Under the pieces are notes generated by a model. The model was given only the letters and a program-made list of their open reading frames with translations, did no database searches and had not been told where the DNA came from. DNA of 64,000 nt, from positions 2,480,001-2,544,000 of the forward strand of contig NZ_CP080598.1 of assembly GCF_019598945.1 (NCBI RefSeq), read 5' to 3'. Each line of letters begins with the position of its first letter. Positions within the stretch are counted from its first letter, which is position 1. The translations under genes and the position numbers were made by a program. Source of the stretch: Sphaerospermopsis torques-reginae ITEP-024 (GTDB taxonomy: Bacteria; Cyanobacteriota; Cyanobacteriia; Cyanobacteriales; Nostocaceae). Shown here one piece after another: positions 39,164 to 48,680 of this stretch.

Positions 39164-39195
39164 GGGGTATAGATTTTTGTTGTTTATTATACCCC
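39164..39195. terminator. Bidirectional hairpin between the HetZ-related gene and dps
   Basis: GGGGTATA (39164-39171) and TATACCCC (39188-39195) pair perfectly over a T-rich 16-base loop. It lies between two converging genes; on the plus strand it is followed by C and T residues, on the minus strand by CTTGCC, so termination is plausible but not textbook. Confidence 0.45.
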
Positions 39196-39208
39196 CTTTC
39201 CTCAATCT

Positions 39209-39700
39209 TTATTCATCTAATAAACTTCTTAACATCCAAGCTGTTTTTTCATGCACTTGCATTCTTTGAGTTAACAAATCTGCACTAGGTTCGTCATTAA
39301 CTTCATCTACCAAAGGAAAGATTGATCTTGCAGTTCTGACCACAGCTTCTTGTCCTTCTACTAATAACTGGATCATTTCTTTGGCTTTCGGCACTCCTGG
39401 AGTTTCTGGAATGGAACTGAGTTTGGCGTATTCGCTATAAGTTCCTGGTGCGGGATAGCCAAGCGCCCTAATTCTTTCAGCTATTAAATCAACTGCTAAG
39501 GCTAATTCTGTATACTGGGTCTCAAACATCAAATGCAATGTTTGGAACATTGGACCTGTGACGTTCCAATGAAAATTATGAGTTTTTAGATACAGTGAGT
39601 AAGTGTCAGCTAATAAGCGAGACAAGCCCTCAGCAATTTTGCCTCTACTCTCCTCATCAATACCAATATTTAGATTTTTGACATTTGTTGTCGATGACAT
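39209..39700 (-). CDS. dps: Dps-family ferritin-like protein
   Basis: The 163-residue mini-ferritin forms a 12-subunit shell that oxidises iron with peroxide and shields DNA. The shared-subunit ferroxidase residues are visible: the His of [10 protein letters not shown], and the Asp and Glu of [40 protein letters not shown] and the [13 protein letters not shown] end are typical. No N-terminal Lys-rich DNA-binding tail is obvious. It is next to a broken sulfiredoxin gene on the same strand, another oxidative-stress gene. Confidence 0.92.
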   Translation of the reverse strand: MSSTTNVKNLNIGIDEESRGKIAEGLSRLLADTYSLYLKTHNFHWNVTGPMFQTLHLMFETQYTELALAVDLIAERIRALGYPAPGTYSEYAKLSSIPETPGVPKAKEMIQLLVEGQEAVVRTARSIFPLVDEVNDEPSADLLTQRMQVHEKTAWMLRSLLDE

Positions 39701-39782
39701 AATTTTTTGCTCCCAATAACTAGATTAAAGTGCTGGTTGTGATTCGTTCTTTCGCTATCCTACTCGAAGCCTACACCCCTAT

Positions 39783-40045
39783 TTATGCTAGGTGCATCTT
39801 CAGCACACTCGGAGTAGCTTTTCTGACTCTAGCTAAAATCGTTTCTTTGCCTAGACGCTGACAAGCTTCATAACGATGGCAACCAGAAAAGCCATAATAG
39901 CGTCCATCCACCTCTAGAACGTCTATCGGTTCTTGTTGACCAATTTCTGCTATTGAGTCCATTAAGTCTTTGACTTTCTGGGGGTCGTTCTCACGCGGTC
40001 ATGGGCGTTGAATTTGATTTAAAGGAATTTCTTGAATTTTTACCA
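39783..40045 (-). pseudogene. srx: Sulfiredoxin, broken by a 1-base deletion and a nonsense codon
   Basis: Read on the minus strand from ATG (40045), the protein is MVKIQEIP, then after one missing base near 40019-40022 continues NQIQRP, an in-frame TGA (39999-40001), PRENDPQKVKDLMDSIAEIG, QQEPIDVLEVDGRYYGFSG, CHRYEACQRLGKETILARVR, KATPSVLKMHLA and a TAA stop. This is sulfiredoxin over its full 87-residue length, with the catalytic Cys in SGCHR kept. The TGA replaces the Leu of the usual RPLPR. Sulfiredoxin repairs over-oxidised 2-Cys peroxiredoxins with ATP. Two independent lesions in 25 bases make a single sequencing error unlikely. Translation could in principle restart at Met 29, but would lose the N-terminal strand. 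Confidence 0.85.
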
Positions 40046-40078
40046 TAGAAGTTTTGCTGATGAGTTTTCTATCCTAAC

Positions 40079-40097
40079 TAAATCATAATCATTATGA
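40079..40097. promoter_or_regulatory. Possible Fur/PerR-type operator
   Basis: AAATCATAATCATTATGAC resembles the Fur box core ATAATCATTAT. It lies 34 bases upstream of the srx start, the right place for a metal or peroxide regulator of an oxidative-stress gene, but it could also act on the plus-strand gene downstream. Based on motif likeness only. Confidence 0.3.
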
Positions 40098-40229
40098 CTT
40101 CGATTTGTAACTATTTGAGAAAAAAAAGGTAATGATATGATTGAATGGCATCAACAACAAAGCAAAATCGCTACAAAATTCCTTAAAATTTGCCTTCAAG
40201 CCTCACTGTGGTAGCAAAATCAGGTTTTC

Positions 40230-41852
40230 ATGAAAATCTTTTTCTGGCGTTCTTCCTACAAAATACTCACCACATTCTGTTTACTGGGACTGACTGCTGC
40301 ATCAACTCCTGTCAACAATAACCCAGATGTGGAACTGAAAATTGGTATTGTCCAGCGATTTGGATCTACACCTACGGCTAAATTAAAACTGACACCGACC
40401 AAAGGCGATCGCCTAAAGCTAAAATGGCAACAAGGTAATCAGCAGCAAAGCTTAGTAACTGCCAACCCCATCCAACTGGAAACAGTCATGGAAACCTTAC
40501 CTCAACCCAAAGTGCAGGAGGTATTAGTTTTAGGCAACTATCGCACCTTTGAAACAGCAGAAGACAGCGCCAGAAATTGGCGTTCTCAGGGAATAGAGGT
40601 GGAAATAGCTCAACCTGAACGCTGGCAAGTATGGGCAAAACGAGAAGTTTACAGCAGCCCTTTATTACGGCGTTTGTTGTTACAGAACATACAAGCATCA
40701 GGACAGACACTGCCATATTTAGATACACAAATTCTGCAACAAGTACCGCGAGTCAGTTGGGAAATTAATGGGAAGCGATACAGCAATAATTATTTAGAAA
40801 TTACCACAGATAAAAATTTAATTCGGTTGAATACAGGCACAAAGCCTGAAAATGCTCGTCTTTTCCCAGGGCGGTTGAACTTACAGCCCAATGCTTATGG
40901 TAGCTACTCCCTAGTAAATCAAGTAGCTTTAGAAACATACTTACGTGGAGTTTTGCCTTATGAAATTGGCACAAGAGCGCCCCAAGCATCCCTAGAAGCC
41001 CAAGCTATAATTGCCCGCACCTATGCCCTGCGGAATGTACGCAGATTTGAAGTTGATAACTATCAATTATGTGCGGATACACACTGCCAGGTTTATGATG
41101 GACTAAATGGCGTGGCAAAAACCACAGATCAAGCGATCGCTGCCACCAGGGGCATGGTATTAACCTATAATAACGAATTAGTCGATGCCCTCTATTCTTC
41201 AACTACAGGTGGTGTTACAGCTTACTTTAGCGATGTGTGGAATGGAGAAGATCGTCCTTATTTACGCCCAGTTGTGGATGCAGCTACAAATATTTGGGAC
41301 TTGTCAAAAAAGAATTTAGCAGACGAAAATAATTTGCGGCAGTTTATTAACCTACAACAAGGATTTAATGAAAGTAAATGGGATGTATTCCGCTGGAGCA
41401 AACAAACCAGCTTAGAAGATATTACCAAAGACTTACAAAAATTTTTGCGGGCAAAAAAGAGTCCATATAGCAAATTCAAAACCATTGAAGCTATGGCTGT
41501 CACCAAGCGCAGCAACAGCGGTAGAATTTTAGAACTAGCTGTAAAAACAGATATTGGCGTTTTCACCCTGCATAAAGATGAAGTTCGCAGCGCCTTTGCC
41601 GCTCCACGCAGTACACTATTTTATTTACAACCTCTTAACAAAGGTACACCAGGGATCTGGGGATACGCTTTTATCGGTGGAGGTTTAGGACATGGAGTAG
41701 GGTTAAGTCAAACAGGCGCTCAAAATTTAGCCAAACTCGGCTGGCCAAGTGCTAAAATTCTTCAGTTTTATTATCCGGGTACAGAACTTAAAATACTTGG
41801 TAACGAAATTCAACCTTTCTTAACATCTTCAGATAGCAAAACAGGTAGATAA
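40230..41852 (+). CDS. SpoIID/LytB-domain protein, exported
   Basis: The 540-residue protein has an N-terminal signal sequence (SYKILTTFCLLGLTAASTP). A SPOR-like region precedes the SpoIID domain (about 215-340) with LVNQVALETYLRGVLPYEI, SLEAQAIIARTYALRNV, CADTHCQVYDG and ALYSSTTGGVTAYFSDVW. The C-terminal part ends GGGLGHGVGLSQTGAQNLAK, the other strong family motif. SpoIID is a lytic transglycosylase acting on denuded peptidoglycan in spore formers; the cyanobacterial relatives probably trim wall peptidoglycan. It stands alone. Confidence 0.88.
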   Translation: MKIFFWRSSYKILTTFCLLGLTAASTPVNNNPDVELKIGIVQRFGSTPTAKLKLTPTKGDRLKLKWQQGNQQQSLVTANPIQLETVMETLPQPKVQEVLVLGNYRTFETAEDSARNWRSQGIEVEIAQPERWQVWAKREVYSSPLLRRLLLQNIQASGQTLPYLDTQILQQVPRVSWEINGKRYSNNYLEITTDKNLIRLNTGTKPENARLFPGRLNLQPNAYGSYSLVNQVALETYLRGVLPYEIGTRAPQASLEAQAIIARTYALRNVRRFEVDNYQLCADTHCQVYDGLNGVAKTTDQAIAATRGMVLTYNNELVDALYSSTTGGVTAYFSDVWNGEDRPYLRPVVDAATNIWDLSKKNLADENNLRQFINLQQGFNESKWDVFRWSKQTSLEDITKDLQKFLRAKKSPYSKFKTIEAMAVTKRSNSGRILELAVKTDIGVFTLHKDEVRSAFAAPRSTLFYLQPLNKGTPGIWGYAFIGGGLGHGVGLSQTGAQNLAKLGWPSAKILQFYYPGTELKILGNEIQPFLTSSDSKTGR

Positions 41853-41898
41853 TTGCGGTAAGCTAGAAATCACAAGAGAAGAAATTGATACAAAACAT

Positions 41899-41932
41899 CC
41901 ACCGCAGTACTGCTGGCACAGTAGGGCGGTGG
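41899..41932 (-). terminator. Weak hairpin downstream of petF
   Basis: CCACCGC (41899-41905) pairs with GCGGTGG (41926-41932). On the minus strand it follows the petF stop by about 30 bases and is followed by ATGTTTTG, so it may end the petF transcript. Confidence 0.3.
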
Positions 41933-41961
41933 GAGGCTGTCAAAAAAGTAAAGTCCGACTT

Positions 41962-42261
<300 letters not shown>

Positions 42262-42655
42262 TTAGTATTCCTCTCTTGTAACAACGGCAGTATAAGCCAT
42301 ACTTCAGCAAAATTTGCGGCTGACCTGAAAGGATGAGCCGTAGATTTTTATTTGCTTCAATTCTGATACTACGGGAAAATTTAAACCTTGTAACGGAAAT
42401 TTGACCACGATTAGTAATGAAATTTAGTTACTTATTACCAATAAGTTTTAGTTATGTAAAATCCTCATTGAGACAGATGGCGACAGCATCTTTGAGGGTA
42501 TGATTTTTTGGGGTTGCATTGGACTGGGGACTGGTGACTGGGGACTGGTGACTGGGTAATAAATTTTATTTTTCCCAATTACCAATTACCAATTACCAAT
42601 TACCAATTACCAATTACCAATTACCAATGTTAATTAATAACTGACAATTCAACTT
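42262..42655. other. petF promoter region and STRR
   Basis: The first 200 bases upstream of petF are A+T-rich and must hold its promoter. The second half is taken up by the heptamer arrays at 42527-42628. Confidence 0.5.
42527..42628. repeat. STRR arrays (GGGGACT/GGTGACT and CAATTAC units)
   Basis: Four GGACTGG-type heptamers (42527-42557) are followed by about seven perfect CAATTAC heptamers (42577-42628), the longest pure heptamer run in the window. Confidence 0.92.
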
Positions 42656-43666
42656 ATGAAAATGATGTATAATTTTGAGCCACCTTTAAATAAAATTATG
42701 CGGGTGGGTTTAGTTGGGACTGGGTATGCAGCAAAATTGAGGGCTGAGGCATTACAGCAAGATCCACGGACACAGTTGGTAGCGATCGCTGGCCATACTC
42801 CTGAAAAAACAGCAGCTTTAGCTCAAGCCTATCAAATGGAGGTGATGAGTTGGCAAGAGTTAGTAAACAGGGAAGATTTAGATTTAGTGGTCATTTCCAC
42901 GATTAATCAGGATCATGGTAAAATAACCCATGCTGCCCTAACCCACAATAAGCACGTCATTGTTGAGTATCCTCTGTCTCTGGATGTCAAGGAAGCAGAA
43001 GCACTGATCGCCTTAGCAAAAGCAGAAAATAAACTGCTGCACGTTGAACACATTGAACTTTTAGGCGGTTGGCATCAAGCTTTAAAACAACATTTAGAGC
43101 AACTGGGTTCTTTGTTTTATGTTCGTCAAAGTACCGTTAAACCTGAAAACCCTGCACCCCGCAAGTGGACTTACAACCATGAACAATTTGGGTTTCCTTT
43201 AATGGGGGCGTTATCTCGCTTACATCGTCTAACTGACTTGTTTGGTGAGGTGTTATCTGTTAACTGTCATCAGCGATATTGGGAAACAGAAACAAACTAT
43301 TATCAAAGCTGTATCTGTGTAGCGCAGTTGTGCTTTAGTAATGGTTTGTTAGCACAAGTGATTTATGGTAAAGGTGAAACCATCTGGCAGTCAGAACGAA
43401 AGTTTGAAATTCATGGTGAAAACGGAGGTTTAATCCTCGATGGTAACACAGGAATTTTCGTACAGCCAGAAAAAACAACATTGATTGATATGGGTACTCG
43501 TCGGGGTTTATTTGCTAAAGATACGACAATGGTATTAGACCATCTTTTTTATGGTACGCCTTTGTATGTCACTCCGGAACAAAGTTTGTATACTTTAAAA
43601 GTGGCAGATGCAGCACGTAGAGCAGCCCAAACAGGTTTAACTATATTTTTAACAAAAGACTCGTAG
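42656..43666 (+). CDS. bvdR: Biliverdin reductase (Gfo/Idh/MocA family)
   Basis: The 336 residues closely follow the cyanobacterial biliverdin reductase pattern I know from Synechocystis: VGLVGTGYAAKLRAEAL (nucleotide-binding), ISTINQDHG, HVIVEYPLSL, KLLHVEHIELLGGWHQA, NPAPRKWTYNHEQFGFPL, ALSRLHRLTDLFGEVLSV and TRRGLFAKDT. It reduces biliverdin to bilirubin with NADPH; in cyanobacteria loss of the enzyme disturbs phycobilisome assembly. The start could be the ATG at 42656 or the one at 42698 (MRVGLVGTGY); neither has a strong ribosome binding site. map begins 4 bases after the stop, so the two form an operon. Confidence 0.8.
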   Translation: MKMMYNFEPPLNKIMRVGLVGTGYAAKLRAEALQQDPRTQLVAIAGHTPEKTAALAQAYQMEVMSWQELVNREDLDLVVISTINQDHGKITHAALTHNKHVIVEYPLSLDVKEAEALIALAKAENKLLHVEHIELLGGWHQALKQHLEQLGSLFYVRQSTVKPENPAPRKWTYNHEQFGFPLMGALSRLHRLTDLFGEVLSVNCHQRYWETETNYYQSCICVAQLCFSNGLLAQVIYGKGETIWQSERKFEIHGENGGLILDGNTGIFVQPEKTTLIDMGTRRGLFAKDTTMVLDHLFYGTPLYVTPEQSLYTLKVADAARRAAQTGLTIFLTKDS

Positions 43667-43670
43667 ATAA

Positions 43671-44435
43671 ATGAGAACTGAACAAATTGTTATTTTATCC
43701 CAAAGAGAAATAGAAAAAATGCGTCGGGCTGGACGTTTAGCAGCAAAACTGTTACAGCATCTAGAACCCTTCGTTAAACCAGGGGTGAGTACACAGCAAC
43801 TCAATGATGAAGCGGAACGATGGACCCAAGCACAGGGGGCTAAAAGCGCACCTCTAGGTTATAAAGGTTTTCCTAAGTCAATTTGTACCAGTGTAAATGA
43901 AGTTATTTGTCATGGTATTCCCCATGCTAGACAAATTCTCAAAGAAGGGGACATTATTAATATTGATGTGACACCTATCGTTGATGGTTATCATGGCGAT
44001 ACATCCAAGACATTTATCGTTGGTAATACTAGACCGAAAGCGCAGAAATTGGTAGAAGTAACAGAAAAATGTTTATATTTAGGTATTGCGGAAGTAAAAC
44101 CAGGGGCGAAAATAGGTGATATTGGTGCGGCTATTCAAGAGTATGCTGAAGCTGAGGGTTTTTCTGTAGTGCGGGAGTTTGTGGGACATGGTATTAGTAA
44201 TATTTTCCACACTGCACCGGATATTCCCCATTTTGGCACAAGGGGTAAAGGTAAACGGTTAAGACCGGGAATGGTGTTTACCATTGAACCGATGATCAAT
44301 GAAGGTACTCATGAAACGGAAATGTTGGCTGATGGTTGGACTGCTGTAACACGCGATCGCAAACTTTCCGCCCAATTTGAGCATACCATTGCTGTAACAG
44401 AAGATGGAGTAGAAATACTGACTTTACCGGAATAG
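43671..44435 (+). CDS. map: Methionine aminopeptidase, type I
   Basis: The enzyme removes the first methionine from new proteins. The 254 residues include the metal ligands in INIDVTPIVDGYHGDTSKTF (two Asp), FVGHGISNIFH (His), FTIEPMIN (Glu) and QFEHTIAVTEDG (Glu). ICHGIPH carries the substrate-binding His. Full length for a type Ia enzyme without the zinc-finger extension. It starts 4 bases after bvdR, hence is probably co-translated with it. Cyanobacteria usually carry more than one map gene, so this may not be the only copy. Confidence 0.94.
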   Translation: MRTEQIVILSQREIEKMRRAGRLAAKLLQHLEPFVKPGVSTQQLNDEAERWTQAQGAKSAPLGYKGFPKSICTSVNEVICHGIPHARQILKEGDIINIDVTPIVDGYHGDTSKTFIVGNTRPKAQKLVEVTEKCLYLGIAEVKPGAKIGDIGAAIQEYAEAEGFSVVREFVGHGISNIFHTAPDIPHFGTRGKGKRLRPGMVFTIEPMINEGTHETEMLADGWTAVTRDRKLSAQFEHTIAVTEDGVEILTLPE

Positions 44436-44664
44436 GAAATAGGGAACGGGAACAGCCCAATTTTGAAAAAATAACCGCAGCAACACTAAAAAATCTCTTA
44501 AAACCTCTTACCTTTGTGTCCTTTGCGTCCTTTGCGGTTCAATCATATCAGTCCCTTGGATCATTTTATTTCCCCAGTTGAAAATAAACTTAAACATTTG
44601 GGATGCTCCCCAGGGAACAGAGTTAAAAATGTTTTAGTATATCAATTTGTATACCGCTATTACT

Positions 44665-45384
44665 ATGGAAAAACCTCAGCATGAACGTGGAAAAACCTCT
44701 CGACGTGGTTTTTTGGGAAAGGCATTAACTACAGCTGGTACAGTCATAGCAGCACCAGCCTTAATACCTCAAACTAATGTAGCCAAAAATACTACCCAGT
44801 CCAACACGGGTGACATGAATATCACACTCAAAATCAATGGTAAACCCCAATCTTTAACCATTGAACCCCGTGTCACCCTCCTGGATGCTCTACGGGAAAA
44901 TATGGGATTGGTAGGTAGCAAAAAAGGATGTGATCATGGACAATGTGGAGCTTGTACAGTCCTTATAGATGGTCAACGAGTTTATTCTTGTCTGTCTTTG
45001 GCAGTGATGCAGGAAGGAAAGGAAATAGTCACCATAGAAGGACTAGCAAAGGGTGATACTCTCCATCCCATGCAAACAGCTTTTATAGAAAATGATGGGT
45101 TTCAATGTGGTTACTGTACCCCTGGTCAAATTTGCGCCTCTGTGGCTCTTGTGGAAGAAGTAAAACGCGGTTGTGTGAGTGCTGTCACTGCTGATTTAAA
45201 TAATCCACCCAAGTTAGCAGAACTTTCAGAAGCGGAAATAAAAGAAAGATTAAGTGGTAATCTTTGCCGGTGTAGTGCTTATAATGGCATTGTCGCCGCT
45301 GTCCAACAGGTAACAGGACAAAAACCCCCTTCTCCCAACGCCCATATTATGGTCAGTGAATATCAGGAGGTGCAAGCATCATGA
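44665..45384 (+). CDS. Molybdenum hydroxylase, [2Fe-2S] subunit with Tat signal
   Basis: The ATG at 44665 is preferred to a TTG six codons earlier; 239 residues. A twin-arginine signal (SRRGFLGKALTTAG) opens the protein. The plant-type cluster has Cys residues in KGCDHGQCGACTV and YSC; the second cluster uses CGYCTPGQIC and LCRCSAYNG. This is the small subunit of a PaoABC/YagTSR-like aldehyde oxidoreductase, so the mature complex would be exported folded to the periplasm. The gene overlaps the FAD subunit by 4 bases (ATGA), and that one overlaps the large subunit the same way. Confidence 0.92.
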   Translation: MEKPQHERGKTSRRGFLGKALTTAGTVIAAPALIPQTNVAKNTTQSNTGDMNITLKINGKPQSLTIEPRVTLLDALRENMGLVGSKKGCDHGQCGACTVLIDGQRVYSCLSLAVMQEGKEIVTIEGLAKGDTLHPMQTAFIENDGFQCGYCTPGQICASVALVEEVKRGCVSAVTADLNNPPKLAELSEAEIKERLSGNLCRCSAYNGIVAAVQQVTGQKPPSPNAHIMVSEYQEVQAS

Positions 45385-46373
45385 ATAACTTTACCTATAC
45401 TCGCGCTACCTCTGTAAAAGATGCCGTTCAACGAGCAACGAGTGATAAAAATTCCCTGTTTATTGGTGGGGGAACAAATGTGGTTGATCGACTCAAAGCC
45501 TTTCTAGATGAACCATCCCAACTGATAGATATTTCTCGCTTGCAGATGCAAAGTATAGAAAAGATAGCTAATGGTTGGCGGGTAGGAGCTTTGGTAACAA
45601 ATACAGCATTAGCTGATCATCCCGAAATTCGTCGCAATTATCCTTTCTTATCTAGAGCAATTCTTTCTGGTGCATCGCAACAAATTCGCAACGTGGCTAC
45701 TGTGGGTGGTAATCTTTTACAAAGAACTCGCTGCCCTTATTATTACGATACTGCCTTTGCGTGTAATAAACGTGAACCGAGAAGCGGATGTCCAGCAGCA
45801 ACGGGTATCAACCGGATGCACGCTATTCTCGGTGCAAGTGAACAGTGTGTAGCTGTGCATCCTTCAGATATGTGTGTAGCTTTGGCGGCTTTAGATGCGG
45901 TGGTAGAAGTGGAAGGACCCAAAGGTAAACGACAAATACCTTTTGTTAATTTTCACCGTTTACCAGAAAACACACCCCAAAGAGATAGTAATTTAGAAGC
46001 GGGGGAATTAATCACCGCGATTATTTTACCGCCTTTATCCTTGGCGAAATCAGGAGTTTATTTAAAACTGCGCGATCGCACTTCTTATTCTTTTGCTTTA
46101 ATATCTGTGGCAGCAGCTTTAGAAGTTGCCGGTGACAAAATAAAAGATGTACGCTTGGCAATGGGTGGAGTGGCACATAAACCTTGGCGTGCTAACGAAG
46201 CAGAAAAGTTTTTAATTGGTAAACCTGCGGATGTTAACACATTTACCCAAGCTGCAAATATCGCCCTACAAGGAGCAAAACCTTTAGCTCACAACGGGTA
46301 CAAAATAGAAATGACAAAACGGGCAATTCGTCGCGCCCTCATGGTTTCTGCTCAAGGTGGAGGTATAGTATGA
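45381..46373 (+). CDS. Molybdenum hydroxylase, FAD-binding subunit
   Basis: The 330 residues bind FAD: FIGGGTNVVDRLKAFLDEPS and the ATVGGNLLQRTRCPYYY loop. As in PaoB-type subunits, this loop carries an extra set of Cys residues (RCPYYYDTAFACNKREPRSG followed by CPA) fitting an additional iron-sulfur cluster. The C-terminal domain (YLKLRDRTSYSFALISVAAA) is typical of the CO dehydrogenase flavoprotein family. It has no own signal peptide and would be carried across the membrane with the Tat-bearing subunit. Coding overlaps of 4 bases on both sides tie the three genes into one unit. Confidence 0.9.
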   Translation: MNNFTYTRATSVKDAVQRATSDKNSLFIGGGTNVVDRLKAFLDEPSQLIDISRLQMQSIEKIANGWRVGALVTNTALADHPEIRRNYPFLSRAILSGASQQIRNVATVGGNLLQRTRCPYYYDTAFACNKREPRSGCPAATGINRMHAILGASEQCVAVHPSDMCVALAALDAVVEVEGPKGKRQIPFVNFHRLPENTPQRDSNLEAGELITAIILPPLSLAKSGVYLKLRDRTSYSFALISVAAALEVAGDKIKDVRLAMGGVAHKPWRANEAEKFLIGKPADVNTFTQAANIALQGAKPLAHNGYKIEMTKRAIRRALMVSAQGGGIV

Positions 46374-48499
46374 ATAAGGTTATAGGCACTGGCATTAACC
46401 GCAAAGATGGACTAGCAAAGGTAACAGGTGTGGCAACCTACGCAGCAGAACACCAAATACCTAATTTAGTACATGGTTATTTAGTCACTGCCAGTATTGC
46501 CAAAGGACGGATCAAAAATATTGATACCCAAGCAGCAGCAAAAGCAAAAGGTGTGATAGCGGTTTTCACCCATAAAAACGCCCCGCAAATTTCTAAACCT
46601 AGTAACAATTTTATCAATTCCAAAATTTACGAAGCTCGTCTACCCCTAGCAGATGAGCAAATTCATTACGCAGGGCAAATAATAGGTCTGGTAGTAGCGG
46701 ATACCTTTGAACGAGCTAGAGACGCAGCCCATTTAGTCAAAGTTGAATATATCAAAGATACACCGAGTTTAGACCCGGAAAAAGTCTCTTTGAAAAATGC
46801 TCCTTCCATGTTTGGGGAAGACGTAAAATTTGAAAAAGGGAGCTTTGCTACTGGTAATTCTACAGATGCGATGACAGGTGCAGCAGCTAAAGTTACAGCA
46901 ACTTACAAAACTTCCACGGAACTGCACTCCCCAATGGAACCTCATGCCATTATTGCACAGTGGCAAAATTCTAACTCGCTAACTATTTATGAACCTAGTC
47001 AGTGGGTAGGGGGTAGTCAACGCACCTATTCAGAACTTTTCGGACTAGCACCGGAACAGGTAAGAATTATTACGCCTTTTTTGGGTGGTGGTTTTGGTTC
47101 TAAAGCTTTTCCTTGGCCGCATGGTATTCTTTGTGTAGCAGCAGCACGTAAATTACAACGTCCGCTAAAAGTGGTTCTTAGTCGAAGACAAATGACGGCA
47201 AATTCTGGACACCGTTCGCAAACTGAGCAAACAGTGAGTTTAGCTGCTAATGCGGATGGGAGTTTACAGGGAATTGAACATACAGCAAAATCTTTTACAT
47301 CTGAGGTTGATGTTTTTGCTGAACCTTGTACAAATATCACCCCAGTGATGTATGCTACTCCAAATTTGCGAACTCAGCAACAACTGGGAGTGTTGAATGT
47401 GGGTACACCGACTTTTATGCGTGCGCCTGGAGAAACCCCCGGTATGTATGCTTTAGAGTCGGCAATGGATGAGTTAGCTTGGGAGTTGGAGATAGATCCG
47501 GTAGAATTACGGTTAAGGAATGAAACTAAGGAACATCAAAGTCGGGGTTTACCTTTCTCTGCTAAACATTTTGCGGAATGTCTGCGGGTGGGTGCAGAGA
47601 AGTTTGGTTGGCAAAATAGACCGAAAAAGGTGCGATCGCTCAACCGTGATGGTAAACTGATAGGCTGGGGTATGGCTGCATCAACTTTTCCCGGTTTACA
47701 AAGTACAGCAACGGTGAAGGTGCGGCTTTTAGCTGATGGTACTGCCCATGTTCTCACCAGTGGTAATGATATGGGTACTGGTGCATATACTATTGTGGCT
47801 GCTACTGCGGCTGAGTTTTTGGGGCTACCGGTGGAAAAGGTGAAGGTAGAATTAGGTGACTCGTTGTTTCCTAATGGTGGTATTGCTGGTGGTTCACAGA
47901 TGACAGCAAATTTGATACCTGCGGTGATGACTGCTTGTGAGGAAGTGCTGAAAACTGCTCAGGCGAAAAATGCTCAGGAAGCGTTTGCAAGTCTGCGTCA
48001 GTCTCAACGGGTTGCTTTTGAAGCTACTGGTGCTTCTACTGGTAGTTCTGAAGCTAAGAAATGGGCTTTTCAGTCTTGGGGCGCTCATTTCTGTGAGGTG
48101 AGTGTGGATGAGGCGATCGGGCGCTTACAGGTGACGCGCTGGGTGTCGGTGATGAATATTGGAAAGGTGATGAATGCTAAAACTGCCGCTTCTCAGATCC
48201 GTGGGGGTGTAATTATGGGTATTGGTCATGCTTTGATGGAGGAGTGTCTGTTTGATCCGAATATCGGTTATCCGGTGGTTTATGATCTGGCTACTTATCA
48301 TTATCCTACCCACGCAGATATTCCCAGAATTGATGTGACTTTTGTGGGTGAACCGGATTTAAATTTTAACCGGGCTGGGGTGCGCGGTGTGGGAGAAATT
48401 GGTATTACTGGTGTTTCTGCGGCTATTTGTAATGCTGTTTATCATGCTACGGGTAAGCGGTTGCGGGAGTTACCTATTACGCCTGATAAGTTGGTTTAG
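46370..48499 (+). CDS. Molybdenum hydroxylase, molybdopterin-binding catalytic subunit
   Basis: The 709 residues are the large subunit: GTGINRKDGLAKVTGVATYA at the start, SPMEPHAIIAQW, TPFLGGGFGSKAFPWPHGIL, FMRAPGETPGMYALESAMDE and NDMGTGAYTIVAATAAEFLG for cofactor contacts. The catalytic Glu is in GVRGVGEIGITG near the C-terminus. The layout fits PaoC-type aldehyde oxidoreductase, which turns aromatic or aliphatic aldehydes into acids. Such enzymes need an XdhC/PaoD-type protein to insert the sulfurated cofactor; the candidate downstream (50255) is truncated. The subunit itself shows no lesion. Confidence 0.92.
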   Translation: MNKVIGTGINRKDGLAKVTGVATYAAEHQIPNLVHGYLVTASIAKGRIKNIDTQAAAKAKGVIAVFTHKNAPQISKPSNNFINSKIYEARLPLADEQIHYAGQIIGLVVADTFERARDAAHLVKVEYIKDTPSLDPEKVSLKNAPSMFGEDVKFEKGSFATGNSTDAMTGAAAKVTATYKTSTELHSPMEPHAIIAQWQNSNSLTIYEPSQWVGGSQRTYSELFGLAPEQVRIITPFLGGGFGSKAFPWPHGILCVAAARKLQRPLKVVLSRRQMTANSGHRSQTEQTVSLAANADGSLQGIEHTAKSFTSEVDVFAEPCTNITPVMYATPNLRTQQQLGVLNVGTPTFMRAPGETPGMYALESAMDELAWELEIDPVELRLRNETKEHQSRGLPFSAKHFAECLRVGAEKFGWQNRPKKVRSLNRDGKLIGWGMAASTFPGLQSTATVKVRLLADGTAHVLTSGNDMGTGAYTIVAATAAEFLGLPVEKVKVELGDSLFPNGGIAGGSQMTANLIPAVMTACEEVLKTAQAKNAQEAFASLRQSQRVAFEATGASTGSSEAKKWAFQSWGAHFCEVSVDEAIGRLQVTRWVSVMNIGKVMNAKTAASQIRGGVIMGIGHALMEECLFDPNIGYPVVYDLATYHYPTHADIPRIDVTFVGEPDLNFNRAGVRGVGEIGITGVSAAICNAVYHATGKRLRELPITPDKLV

Positions 48500-48680
48500 T
48501 TGTGTTTGTGTGGGAAATATTTTTTTCTCACGCAAAGGAGCAAAGGCGCAAAGGAAGAAGGAGGAGGTTTTTATAAAATTGCTGTTGAGACTTGACAAGA
48601 TTTTAATGGTGTTGTAGGATTATGTTATGGGTGGAAAAGAGTGCGCCCATATATAATGGGTTTTTAATTATTAAGATTAT

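Noticed and set aside
40134-40214. 25-codon ORF (MIEWHQQQSK...) ahead of the SpoIID gene
   Set aside because: An AAAGG-like site precedes it, but it is too short to support and shows no conserved motif; it may be chance.
42577-42628. CRISPR-like or coding repeat
   Set aside because: It is a pure heptamer STRR without spacers or an open frame.
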